Origin: Azospirillum agricola
GTDB lineage: Bacteria; Pseudomonadota; Alphaproteobacteria; Azospirillales; Azospirillaceae
Direction: 5' to 3'
Length of the DNA: 64,000 bases
Assembly (NCBI RefSeq): GCF_017876095.1
Contig: NZ_JAGINM010000010.1
Coordinates: 124,001-188,000, forward strand
Part shown: positions 1-8,263 of the stretch, piece by piece
How positions within the stretch are numbered: the first letter of the stretch is position 1
How the letters are laid out: each line of letters starts with the position of its first letter
Notes under the pieces: generated by a model
What the model saw: only the letters and a program-made list of their open reading frames with translations
What the model was told of the DNA's origin: nothing
Databases searched by the model: none
Program-made: the position numbers and the translations under genes

Positions 1-1944
1 GCCAACGCGGCCAGCCTCGCCGCCGCCGCCGGCGTCGGTGCCGGGGCGGTCGCCGCCATCCAGGCCGCCGGGGATTCGGCCGCGCTCGTCGGCCTGCGGC
101 CGGATCTGGCCATCGCGCGCTGGAGCCAGGACTGGGAGCCCCTGTTCCTGGAATGGCGCGGCGATTTCCTGCCCATCCCGCACGGCGCCGAGGACGACGG
201 AAACTGGCATTTCGACGGAACCGACTACCGTTTCGCCGGCAGCGGCGTCGCGAGCGTCGCCCAGCAGGTCGGCGGCATCTCGCTGCTGAGCCCGCAGACC
301 CAGCTCGTCCTGGGGGCCCGCCTCAAGACCTTCCTCGACAAGTTCGGCGCCGGCCAGGAAGGGCTCGGCGCGGTCTATGAACGGATCGGGGAGGTCTTCG
401 GCTGGAAGTTCCTGACCCAGGAACTGGTGGGCTTCAACGAGGGGCTGCTGCGCCGGGACACCCGCGCCTTCCGCCGGCCCTGGCCCGGCGAGACGATTGG
501 CGGCGGCGGCGGCACCCGGCACCGCCTGTCCGACCTTCTGGGCTACGACGACCCCGGCGCCGGGGCGGAGGCGCTGCCGGACGCGCTGCGCGGCCGGGTC
601 GACAGCGTGCCGATGACCCAGTCCGGCGCCTTCCACGGAATCCGCGCCGGCCAGTTCTATTTCAACGATGTCATCCTCTACGACCGCTTCGGCCGCGTTC
701 TCCAGTTCATCGGCCGCGGCGTGCAGCAGGGGCTGAGCAGCCACGACGTCTTTCCGGTCCTGATCGACGAGGCGTTGCAGCCGAACGTCAAGCTGGCGGC
801 GAGCGCCGGGGTGAAATCGGTGATCGAGCTGCCGCCCCGGCTGATCCAGCCGGGGCAGGTCGATGCGCAGCTCATCGACAACAGCGACGACGGCGTGACC
901 CTGGCGGCGGATGTCGGCGCCAACCCGGTCTGCGGCTGGCTGGTGCCCAATCATCTCGACGGCAGCATCCTGCTCTACGGCCCCGACGGCGCCAACCTGG
1001 GCGACGTCCGCCTGCTGGTCGACCTCGACGGCGACACCCGGCGCGCGGTCTGGGCGCCGCCGCCACGGGGCGACGTCGCCAGCGTCGACGACCTCGCGCG
1101 GGTCTCGCCGCATCTGCGCGATTTCGTGGCGTCGCCGGTCTTCCAGCGGGAGACGTCGTTCAACGCCTTCCTGCGCGCGATCGACTCCACGCTCTGGACC
1201 GTCGATCCCCTGGGAGGCCGCACGAACGCCAACCTGACCAGCCTGGTGGGGCGGGCGCTGGCGCTGGTCCGGGTGCGGCTGCGGCTGCGCCACAGCGGCG
1301 CCCCCTTGAGCGATCCCGGCTGGGCGAACACGCTGCGGGACGAGGCGCCGGCTTGGATCAAGCAGAAACACGCCCTGCGCCTGGGCGACCAGGCGACGCG
1401 GCAGGACGGCACCATCGGCTATTTCACCGGCACCGACTACGACGTCTTCAACAGCGTGGTCGCGCCGGACGGCGGGCAGGCCTATGTCCGGCAGATCGGC
1501 CCGCTGGGCTCCGGCCGGAACTATCCCCGCCTGTCCTTCGAGCCCGACGACAGCGTCACGCTGACCCTGCTGCTCGACCCGCGCGGCAGTGCGCGGGTCT
1601 TCACCGGCCTGTTCCCGGTCAAGACGCTGGAACTGCCGAACCGTTTCGTCGACGGGCCGCTGTCGCGGATGGCGCTGACCTTCCGGATGGGGCCGATCCT
1701 GACCACCCTCCACGCCGCGACCAGCGCGGACGACCGGCCGCCGCCGTTCGAGAAGGCGATCACGCTGCCCCTGCCGGCCGAGCAGGGCGGCAGCTGGTCG
1801 TGGTGGGAGGCGGTGGCGGACGCGGCGGAGGCGACCGGCCACGACATCACCGCCGCCACGCCCAACGCCGTGCTGCCGCCGGTGCCCAACTCCCTGCGCG
1901 AGGGGATGCTCCAGCTCCTGATCGACTTGGCCGAAAAGAAATAG
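1..1944 (+). CDS. Unrecognised large protein, 3' part only
   Basis: The frame is open from the first base, so the start lies outside the window; 647 codons precede the TAG stop. I do not recognise the family. The visible part shows no signal peptide and no membrane segment, and has a mixed, mostly soluble composition with several Gly/Asp turns and a Trp cluster (SWSWWEAV) near the C-terminus. The next gene starts 32 bases downstream on the same strand and a third follows 60 bases after that, so the three are probably one transcript. The second gene has a fibre-like shaft, so this product may belong to an extracellular or particle-type assembly, but that is a guess from context. Codon use matches the rest of the window. 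Confidence 0.75.
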   Translation, partial: ANAASLAAAAGVGAGAVAAIQAAGDSAALVGLRPDLAIARWSQDWEPLFLEWRGDFLPIPHGAEDDGNWHFDGTDYRFAGSGVASVAQQVGGISLLSPQTQLVLGARLKTFLDKFGAGQEGLGAVYERIGEVFGWKFLTQELVGFNEGLLRRDTRAFRRPWPGETIGGGGGTRHRLSDLLGYDDPGAGAEALPDALRGRVDSVPMTQSGAFHGIRAGQFYFNDVILYDRFGRVLQFIGRGVQQGLSSHDVFPVLIDEALQPNVKLAASAGVKSVIELPPRLIQPGQVDAQLIDNSDDGVTLAADVGANPVCGWLVPNHLDGSILLYGPDGANLGDVRLLVDLDGDTRRAVWAPPPRGDVASVDDLARVSPHLRDFVASPVFQRETSFNAFLRAIDSTLWTVDPLGGRTNANLTSLVGRALALVRVRLRLRHSGAPLSDPGWANTLRDEAPAWIKQKHALRLGDQATRQDGTIGYFTGTDYDVFNSVVAPDGGQAYVRQIGPLGSGRNYPRLSFEPDDSVTLTLLLDPRGSARVFTGLFPVKTLELPNRFVDGPLSRMALTFRMGPILTTLHAATSADDRPPPFEKAITLPLPAEQGGSWSWWEAVADAAEATGHDITAATPNAVLPPVPNSLREGMLQLLIDLAEKK

Positions 1945-1976
1945 CCGGTCCGACCCAAACACAAGACAGGTGCGCC

Positions 1977-3446
1977 ATGACCGATGCCCTTCTGACCTAT
2001 CAGACATCCTTCCTGCCCGAGACGTTGCAGGTCAACCAGAGCGGAAGCGTGATCATCACCCCGCGCCAGGGCGCGACCCCGTGCTGGTGCAGGGCCCTTA
2101 CCTTCATCGTGAAGACAGCGCCGGATCCGGACTATCTCTTCCTCGCCTCGCCCGGCCCCACCGTCGAATACAACAACCGGAATTGGGTGCCATCCGAGGA
2201 GAAGGTCGTCGCCGCCGCCGATTACGGGCTGGGCGTGGGCGACGCGAAGTATTTCAAGTTCCACTGCGAGGATGAGGAACACCAGCAGATCACCTACGAC
2301 CTGGAATTCACCATCACCGGGCACACCACGTCGGAGGTGACCACCAGCACCATCGTGGTCATCGAGGAGTCCGGCACCTCCCCATCGTCCTTCACGGAGA
2401 AGGAGACCGATCTGCCGGTTCCGGTCACCACCCTCAGCCTGTTCCTCCGCAATTTCATGGCGACCGCCGACGGCAAGCCGGGGGTTCCGTGCACGCGGTT
2501 CAACCGTGGCGACAAGATCGTGCTGTCCTGGGAGAGCAGCGGCACCCATTTCACGATCTACTCCGACAAGACGGGGGAGATCTGGAGCGGCGGCGGCAAG
2601 GATTGGTCGATCGACGCGGGGCTGGCGGCCGACACCACCCTGGTGCTGGCGGCATCGCTGCCGATGGTGGGGGAGGACGCCGAGGCCGATGAGGACCTCG
2701 CGCTCGGGCTCGGCTCCAAGCTCTACGCCAGCCTGACCGTCACCATCGCCGATCCGGCGATCCTGACGCCGCACGAACTCAAGGTCGCCGGACCGTCCAC
2801 GCTCGACGGCTCCCTGAGCGTGAGCGGCGCCGCGACCCTCACCGCCGCCGCGCCCGCCGACGCGCTGACCATCGCCAGCGGCCGCACCGTGCTCAAGGAC
2901 ACCGCCGTCACCGGCGCCCTCGGCGTCACCGGCAACCTCGGCGTCACCGGCACCGTGACCGCGACGGGCGCCCTGACCGCGCAGAACGGCCTCGCCGTGA
3001 GCGGCGCCCTGTCGGCCGCCGGCCCCGCCGCCATCCTGGGCGAGCGGTTCTCCCTGACCGAGCGGCTCGGCATCTACATGGCCTCCACCGACGGCTATGT
3101 GATCGGCACCATCCAGTGCAGCGGGAATTTCCCGGTGCGCCCGCAGATGGGGTGGATCTGGGCGAGCGCCGGCGGCGTGACCGTGTCGGCGACCGGCGGC
3201 TCGACCGCCTTCTGCTTCGTGCCGAATGACAGAAAGCTCTGGATCGGCTCGAACAACCAGAGCCTCCATCTGCCGGTGCGCAAGGGCGAGAATTTCACCA
3301 TCGGCTTCGCCATGGAGGCCGCGATCAGCGTGGTCAAGCCGACCTATTCCTTCTTCTGGATACCCTTCGGCGCTGGCAGGCCCGACTGGGTGGGCGAAGC
3401 CCCTCCCCCGTCGATTCCCACCAAGAGCGACGCGATTCAGATCTAG
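1977..3446 (+). CDS. Unknown protein with fibre-like beta-repeat shaft
   Basis: The product has 489 residues. The frame is open upstream, but the ATG at 1977 is chosen because it begins 32 bases after the previous stop and has AGACAGG in front of it. Residues 1-260 look like a globular beta-rich region, including a segment around SWESSGTHFTIYSDKTGEI. Residues about 270-350 form short quasi-repeats of the type SVSG-A-TL / GVTGNLGVTGTVT, rich in Gly, Val, Thr and Ala, like the beta-stranded shafts of phage tail fibres and trimeric adhesins. Residues about 355-489 would be a C-terminal head, with no cysteine-rich or enzymatic motif visible. There is no signal peptide. The function is unknown; a receptor-binding or scaffold role is inference from the shaft alone. 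Confidence 0.75.
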   Translation: MTDALLTYQTSFLPETLQVNQSGSVIITPRQGATPCWCRALTFIVKTAPDPDYLFLASPGPTVEYNNRNWVPSEEKVVAAADYGLGVGDAKYFKFHCEDEEHQQITYDLEFTITGHTTSEVTTSTIVVIEESGTSPSSFTEKETDLPVPVTTLSLFLRNFMATADGKPGVPCTRFNRGDKIVLSWESSGTHFTIYSDKTGEIWSGGGKDWSIDAGLAADTTLVLAASLPMVGEDAEADEDLALGLGSKLYASLTVTIADPAILTPHELKVAGPSTLDGSLSVSGAATLTAAAPADALTIASGRTVLKDTAVTGALGVTGNLGVTGTVTATGALTAQNGLAVSGALSAAGPAAILGERFSLTERLGIYMASTDGYVIGTIQCSGNFPVRPQMGWIWASAGGVTVSATGGSTAFCFVPNDRKLWIGSNNQSLHLPVRKGENFTIGFAMEAAISVVKPTYSFFWIPFGAGRPDWVGEAPPPSIPTKSDAIQI

Positions 3447-3506
3447 CCCGGTTTCCAGGCCGGCACGCGCGCCGCGCACAACCTTGCATCAATCGGGAGA
3501 CGATAA

Positions 3507-4565
3507 ATGGCCGAAAAGCGGAAGATCACCCTGCATGTCAAGAACGCGACCCAAGGCATGATGTGGCGGCTCGCCTACGATCTGTCGCATGGGAAATGGA
3601 AGCAGCAATCAGCCGAAACGATCGCGTCCGGCGCCACCGACACCTACATTTCGACCGGCATGAGCGATACGGCCACGGGCACGACCGGCTATGTCCGATA
3701 TCTTCTGTGGGACCGGATCGCGACCGTCCAGCTCAATTGGAGCATCGGCTACAGCGCCAGCAACAGCGGCGGACCCGTGTTGGACGGGAACACCAAGGAC
3801 GCATTCAGCGCCAGACTCACCAATGACTCCTACAGCGATGTGGTTTCGTTCCCGCAGGCCGGCGACGCCAACACCTACTGGTTGATCAGCGACGTCGCGG
3901 CCGTCAGGACCAGCCCGGACGGATTGCGCTCGGCTTCCGACCGGAGCGGGTCGCTGGCCGACCTTCTGGCCGCCCGCCTGGCCGGATTGTCGCGGGTGGA
4001 TGTGGGGGACCGGCGGATCGACATTCCGGGCGCCCTGAACGCGATCCCCTGCGGGAAATACGACGAGGCCGATCTGACGCGCCTGTCCGCCGGCCGGACC
4101 CAGGCCTCGCTGCACGAGGTCCTGGAGACCAAGCTGCCCGCGATCGAGATGCTGAAGTTTCTCGGTTCGAGCGATCTGGTGCCGGCGTGGCACGCGGCCA
4201 CCGCCTCGGCCGACTTCGTTGACGAGAAGCTGGAGATCATTCCGGACCTCAGCCTCCGGCGACTGGTCGAGGGGGCCGTGTCGGCCGTCCGCGACGCCCT
4301 GAGCGGACGGCCCATCGCCTACGTCGACGATCTGGCCGGAGAGCTGGAGGCGGCCAAGGCGGCGCTGATGGGCTTGGAGCACAGCGAGGACATGGCCGTG
4401 CAGGTGGCCATGGTGGAGGCGGCGCTGGCCCTGCTGCATCAGAAGCCGTCCTCGATGCTGGAGACGGTGGGCTCCAGCGTCCGCGCGACCGTGGAGAAGG
4501 ACACGGTGAGGTTCGCCCGCCTCTCCGGCGAACAGTTGACGCGGCTGCGCGCGATCATCGGCTGA
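3507..4565 (+). CDS. Possible aegerolysin-like protein with helical C-terminal region
   Basis: The product has 352 residues; the ATG is preceded by GGGAGA at good spacing. Residues about 5-105 resemble the small beta-sandwich lipid-binding proteins of the aegerolysin group in their order of features: an opening strand ITLHVKNAT, a GKW segment, then GTTGYVRYLLWD, a strand with VQLNWSIGYS, then GGPVLDG and DAFSA. This is pattern resemblance only. Residues about 130-352 are different: Leu/Ala-rich and probably alpha-helical (for example LADLLAARLAGLSRVDVGDR), with no known motif. There is no signal peptide or membrane segment. Known aegerolysins bind membrane lipids and often work with a pore-forming partner; no MACPF gene is visible here. 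It is the last gene of the three-gene run and is followed by a stem-loop. Confidence 0.7.
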   Translation: MAEKRKITLHVKNATQGMMWRLAYDLSHGKWKQQSAETIASGATDTYISTGMSDTATGTTGYVRYLLWDRIATVQLNWSIGYSASNSGGPVLDGNTKDAFSARLTNDSYSDVVSFPQAGDANTYWLISDVAAVRTSPDGLRSASDRSGSLADLLAARLAGLSRVDVGDRRIDIPGALNAIPCGKYDEADLTRLSAGRTQASLHEVLETKLPAIEMLKFLGSSDLVPAWHAATASADFVDEKLEIIPDLSLRRLVEGAVSAVRDALSGRPIAYVDDLAGELEAAKAALMGLEHSEDMAVQVAMVEAALALLHQKPSSMLETVGSSVRATVEKDTVRFARLSGEQLTRLRAIIG

Positions 4566-4575
4566 CGGCGGCGAG

Positions 4576-4624
4576 GCGCCGATGATTCCATTGGAGGATT
4601 CGAACGAATGGGAATCATCGGCGC
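4576..4624. terminator. Stem-loop after the first operon
   Basis: Bases 4576-4589 (GCGCCGATGATTCC) are the exact reverse complement of 4611-4624, giving a 14-bp stem. The loop contains a smaller inverted repeat, ATTCG/CGAAT. It starts 11 bases after the stop of the gene ending at 4565, as expected for a transcription terminator, but no T-run follows. From there to 4817 I see no gene. Confidence 0.5.
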
Positions 4625-4817
4625 GTCGCGGAAATCCGGCTCTGCCTGTCGCTTCGGCTCTTCGCTATCATGTCCGGACTCTGCCTAAACGGCGCCTCCG
4701 GAAGTCTCGGAGCGGGGAAAACACTCCATCCCGACCGTTTACGGAAGAGCCGTGCATCGAATCTCCCGCATCGGCCGGGACCGTGTGGCGATCCCGGCCG
4801 ATGCGGTCATGGCCCGA

Positions 4818-5453
4818 TCATGCCAAGCCGAGATAATCCCAGAAATCGTACGTGGTGCTTCCAACCTGGATGTATTCGACCTCGCCCGACCCGTGGCCAC
4901 TGCCGTTGAAGAAATTCTGAATCACGATCCCATCGCTGATGCCATTGGCATCGTCAGCCGCGGTGTAGATGATCAGATTGTTGTTGTTGCTCGAGTCGAG
5001 CGCGAAAAGCAGGTCGCCGAAGGTCACGTCGTTGATGACGAGCTTGTCCGAAGTGCCGCTGGCGTCGGCGATCCACGAGAGACCGCCGTCGTTATAGTAG
5101 TGGATGTAGACATCGTCGCCGGAACCGCCCTGAAGCACGTCGCGGAAGCCGGATGCGCCGCCATTCAGGGTATCGTTGCCGGCTTCTCCATAGAGCCAGT
5201 CGTCGCCGGCGCCGCCCAGGAGGTTGTCGTTGCCTGTCCACCCGTACAGCGTGTCCGCGTCGTTTCCACCGTTGATGAAATCGTTGCCGGCACCGCCATC
5301 GATAGTATCGCTGCCGTTGCCGCCATCAATGTAGTCGTCGAGGTTCCCGCCGACGAGTTGATTTCCAAGGTTGTTCCCATAAATCGACCAAGCTTCGTTC
5401 GGATTCGTCGCAACATAATCGAACTGCGTCGAGGGCAGAGAGAAAAAGCCCAT
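4818..5453 (-). CDS. Small RTX calcium-binding protein
   Basis: The product has 211 residues from the ATG at 5453. A second in-frame ATG lies four codons upstream, but the bases between (GGAGGA) form an ideal ribosome binding site for the inner one. Residues about 26-115 hold glycine/aspartate nonapeptides of the GGxGxDxLx type (GGAGNDFINGG, GGAGDDWLYGE), which form calcium-binding parallel beta rolls. The last 90 residues are a non-repeat region ending in FWDYLGLA, consistent with a C-terminal type I secretion signal. There is no N-terminal signal peptide, as usual for such substrates. No exporter adjoins it; the HlyB/HlyD pair at 19191-22785 is the nearest candidate. The protein lacks a catalytic domain, so a surface or matrix role is likely. 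Confidence 0.85.
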   Translation of the reverse strand: MGFFSLPSTQFDYVATNPNEAWSIYGNNLGNQLVGGNLDDYIDGGNGSDTIDGGAGNDFINGGNDADTLYGWTGNDNLLGGAGDDWLYGEAGNDTLNGGASGFRDVLQGGSGDDVYIHYYNDGGLSWIADASGTSDKLVINDVTFGDLLFALDSSNNNNLIIYTAADDANGISDGIVIQNFFNGSGHGSGEVEYIQVGSTTYDFWDYLGLA

Positions 5454-5708
5454 TTTTTCCTCCATATTTCAATGGTTCAAGGCGAGTTGTTGTGTTCAAT
5501 GCGCTAACAAAGTAAATCGATTGAGTCAATAATATTTATTATTATATACTATAGTATGCGTAATGTTGATGTTAAATTAATTGCGCGTTAACTAAGTGAT
5601 GATATGATTTTGTATGTCTGCTGATTGTTATCGTTACTTAGCTACATAAGCATTGTTGACTGTCTGGCAACCAAACCTGATGCGGATGGTGGGCTCAAGG
5701 AGGATCCG
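5454..5708. promoter_or_regulatory. AT-rich divergent promoter region
   Basis: These 255 bases separate the small RTX gene (minus strand) from the gene at 5709 (plus strand). The part from about 5505 to 5645 is very rich in A and T, including runs such as AATAATATTTATTATTATA, in sharp contrast to the surrounding coding DNA. Both promoters should lie here. No clear operator was identified. Confidence 0.5.
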
Positions 5709-6410
5709 ATGAATGTTTCTGACCTGTCCGCCGCTGGCCCGGCGATAAGAAGCGGGACTGCGGCACCAAGCGCCCGCACCGCCGCGACGGCCGCGCGGGG
5801 TGCGGAGACGGCAACGAGCCGGAGCGATTCTGTGGAGCTGAGTCCACTGGCGGTGGAGTTGAAGGATGACGCGCTCACCGTCTTTTCCGGCCTATCGTCT
5901 GAGGATCGCTCCACCCTGGGCGGCCTGGTGTCGTCCGGTGCGATCAGCGCCCGCGACCTTGGGCTCGCGCTCACCAGCCGGCTCAAGGAAGCGAGGGCCG
6001 GGGCCTTCTGGGAGGGCGCGCGGCAGGCTGTTGGCTCGTCGCAGGGCAACCCCCTCGACATCTCGATGGAGGAGATGGCCGCTTTCGATCAACGCCGGGC
6101 GGCGATGCGGTCCGGTGGCGACCCGTTGGAGGCTATGCGGGATATGGCCGCCGAGTTTTCCCGGACCGGCGATTCGGCTTCGCGGGGCAGCGTCGGTACC
6201 GGTGGGACGCCCTTCGTGATGAAGGCGGGCGACGAGCGCTACGTCCAGAATGACGACGAGCGTCAAGCCGGCAAACGCCTGTCCTCGCTCGGTTTCAAAT
6301 CGGAAAGCTTCGACTCCGCGGTCCGCTTGCTGGCGAACGCTGACGTGTCCCGTTTCGTCAAAGCCGACAAGGACGACTCCGCTGCATGGAAGCCCGGTCA
6401 AGAGCAATAG
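5709..6410 (+). CDS. Hypothetical protein, 233 residues
   Basis: The ATG at 5709 is chosen because AAGGAGG lies directly upstream at ideal spacing; the frame is open 28 codons further up but without a better signal. I do not recognise the family. The first 50 residues are Ala/Ser/Thr-rich and disordered in appearance and include SRSDSVELSPLA, a short motif also common in flagellar and other small alphaproteobacterial proteins. Residues about 50-110 look alpha-helical, with a segment SSEDRSTLGGLVSSGAISARDLG. There is no signal peptide or membrane segment. It stands alone on its strand, with a minus-strand cluster behind it. The close ribosome site and normal codon use make it a real gene. Confidence 0.7.
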   Translation: MNVSDLSAAGPAIRSGTAAPSARTAATAARGAETATSRSDSVELSPLAVELKDDALTVFSGLSSEDRSTLGGLVSSGAISARDLGLALTSRLKEARAGAFWEGARQAVGSSQGNPLDISMEEMAAFDQRRAAMRSGGDPLEAMRDMAAEFSRTGDSASRGSVGTGGTPFVMKAGDERYVQNDDERQAGKRLSSLGFKSESFDSAVRLLANADVSRFVKADKDDSAAWKPGQEQ

Positions 6411-6457
6411 CGCCGCCCGAAGATCGACGCTGCGCTGTTGCCCATTCATTAGGGCGA

Positions 6458-7106
6458 TCACGCGGGGTAGCCCCAGCGCTCGAAGGCAAAAGCCCAGCGT
6501 TCACGGACGCTGCGGCGGGTCGAGGCGTCCAGCTCGTGCCGGGCGCGCCGGTAGTCCCTTACCCCGGCCAGATAGCGCTCGACCCGGGGCCTCACCGTTT
6601 CGAACGATCCCAGCGGCAGCCGGTCATAGATGTGACGAAGGGTCGCCAGCGGGTCGGCGGCAAGGCGATCGTAACGGATCTCCACCAACCGGCCGGGGGG
6701 CAGCAGCGGCGAAGCGCGGTCGAAGCGCTCCAGGATCGCGGGGTAGAACCCCCAGGAACCCCCAGGGCAGCCCGACCGCCAGCGGGTCGGGGGCGGCAAG
6801 GCGGGGATCCTGCACCAGCAGGTTCAGGAGATGCGTCGTGCCGCTGCGCCAGTGCCCCAGGATGAACAGCGGCGGGGCGGCGGGGGATTGTCCGATCAGG
6901 CGCTCCACCCGTCGCCGCTCCAGGGCGTCGAAGGGTGCGCGGACGGCCGCCGCTCCCAGCGCCGTCGCCACCCGGTGGAGGTGGAGCGGCCCCACCCCGC
7001 CGCCGTCGCGCAGCACGGTCGCCAGGGTGGCGGCGTCGGCCCCGGCCAGCGGGTGGAAGATGCGGTGGGCGTTCCGGCGCAGCCAGGAGGGCATGGAGGG
7101 AGTCAC
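6458..7106 (-). pseudogene. Sulfotransferase remnant with internal deletion and frameshift
   Basis: The N-terminal part reads MPSWLRRNAHRIFHPLAG and contains the sulfotransferase phosphate-binding loop FILGHWRSGTTHL. After GLPWGFLG the frame is lost. The C-terminal part continues in another frame with WGFYPAILERF, LLPPGRLVEIRYDRLAADPL and a final ERWAFAFERWGYPA, which is how the family ends. The two parts total roughly 215 residues, whereas relatives have about 350-400, so the middle, including the second cofactor-binding region, is missing. The junction carries a tandem 10-base repeat (6747-6766), consistent with deletion between short repeats. The likely original start is a GTG at 7106 overlapping the glycosyltransferase stop (GTGA), or the ATG at 7094. 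It is the last gene of the carotenoid-type operon, so it may once have sulfated the pigment or its sugar. Confidence 0.75.
6747..6766. repeat. Tandem 10-bp repeat at deletion junction
   Basis: AACCCCCAGG occurs twice back to back at 6747-6756 and 6757-6766. It sits exactly where the two frames of the broken sulfotransferase gene meet. Confidence 0.8.
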
Positions 7107-8263
7107 GGGGCGCTCCCTCCGGGATCGGCCGGGTAGGCCCGTCCCCGCCATTGCGCCGGGCGGCCCCGGCGTGCGCGCAGCAGCGCGGCCCATTGGATCG
7201 CCAGCAGGACCAGGATTCCCACCGGGTGCAGCAGGGCGCCGAGGAGACTCTGGCGGAAGCGGATGGCCAGCAGCAGACGGAACAGCAGCCCCGCCGCAGC
7301 GGCCAGCGCCGCCAGGACCACCGCGACACCCGGCAACGGAGCCAGCGCCGCCCAGCCCAGCAGCAGCCAGGGCAGGACATGGCCGCCGAACAGCAGCAGG
7401 GTCCAGACCGGCAGGGCGGCCGGGGTCGCCATCCCCTCCGTCGCGTTCTTGGAGAAGCCGGACCAGACCTCCCGCCAGCCGCGGTACATCCGGCAGCGGG
7501 CAAGGCCCGTGGCGTCGAACAGGTCGGTCCCCAGCCCGGCCCGGCGGAAGGCGCGCGGCAGCGTCACCCCGTCGTGCAGGGAGGCCGCGATCGCCGCATG
7601 GCCGCCGGCCTGCTCGTAGGCCTCCCGCCGGACCGCGATCAACTGGCCGCAGGCCGCGCCGAAGCGCGGGTCGGGCGAGCGCCGCATCATTCCCATCGGC
7701 AGGTAGCCCAGCAGCAGCACATGGATCAGCGGGATCACCAGCGCCTCCGCCAGGGTGCCGGTCTCCTCCCGCGGGAAGCCGCTGACCAGACCCGCCGGTC
7801 CCGCCAGCAGCGCGCCGCAGGCCAGCCGGGCGGCGTCCGGGGCCAGCCGCACGTCGGCGTCCTGGAACAGCAGCAGCGGATGGCGCGCCAGCCCGGCGAG
7901 AGTCCGGCAGGCGTGCTGCTTGCCCGACCAGCCCGGAGGCAGCGGCGGGGCCGTCTCCAGCCGCAGGCGGGAGGCGTTGCCGGGGTGGGCGGCCAGCGCG
8001 CGGACGATCTCCGCCGTGCGGTCGGAGGACTGGTCGTCGAGCACCACCACCTCCACCGTCACCCCCTGGCTGGCGAGCGCCGCCTGCACCGAGGCGGCGA
8101 TGGTGGCCTCCTCGTTGCGGGCGGGGATCAGGATGCTGACGGCGGTGCCCGGCGGCGGCTCGGTTTCCGGGCGGCGGTAGAGGCGCAGGTTCGCGATTCC
8201 CAGCCCCAGCGGAAGCAGGGCCAGCGCCAGCGCCAGCGCGGCCAGCGGCGTGACGGCGCTCAT
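7103..8263 (-). CDS. Family 2 glycosyltransferase, CrtQ-like
   Basis: The product has 386 residues from the ATG at 8263, whose ATGA overlaps the stop of the acyltransferase, so the two are translationally coupled. An N-terminal hydrophobic segment (residues 5-24) is followed by a GT-A catalytic domain: SILIPARNEE (43-52), VVVLDDQSSDRT (72-83) and the metal-binding FQDADVRL (133-140). The acceptor region has ASLHDGVTLPRAFRRAG. The C-terminal 110 residues hold three or four membrane segments. This layout matches membrane glycosyltransferases such as CrtQ of staphyloxanthin synthesis, which glucosylates a C30 carotenoic acid. Neighbouring desaturases, acyltransferase and aldehyde dehydrogenase support that role. 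The sugar and acceptor cannot be read from sequence. Confidence 0.8.
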   Translation of the reverse strand: MSAVTPLAALALALALLPLGLGIANLRLYRRPETEPPPGTAVSILIPARNEEATIAASVQAALASQGVTVEVVVLDDQSSDRTAEIVRALAAHPGNASRLRLETAPPLPPGWSGKQHACRTLAGLARHPLLLFQDADVRLAPDAARLACGALLAGPAGLVSGFPREETGTLAEALVIPLIHVLLLGYLPMGMMRRSPDPRFGAACGQLIAVRREAYEQAGGHAAIAASLHDGVTLPRAFRRAGLGTDLFDATGLARCRMYRGWREVWSGFSKNATEGMATPAALPVWTLLLFGGHVLPWLLLGWAALAPLPGVAVVLAALAAAAGLLFRLLLAIRFRQSLLGALLHPVGILVLLAIQWAALLRARRGRPAQWRGRAYPADPGGSAP

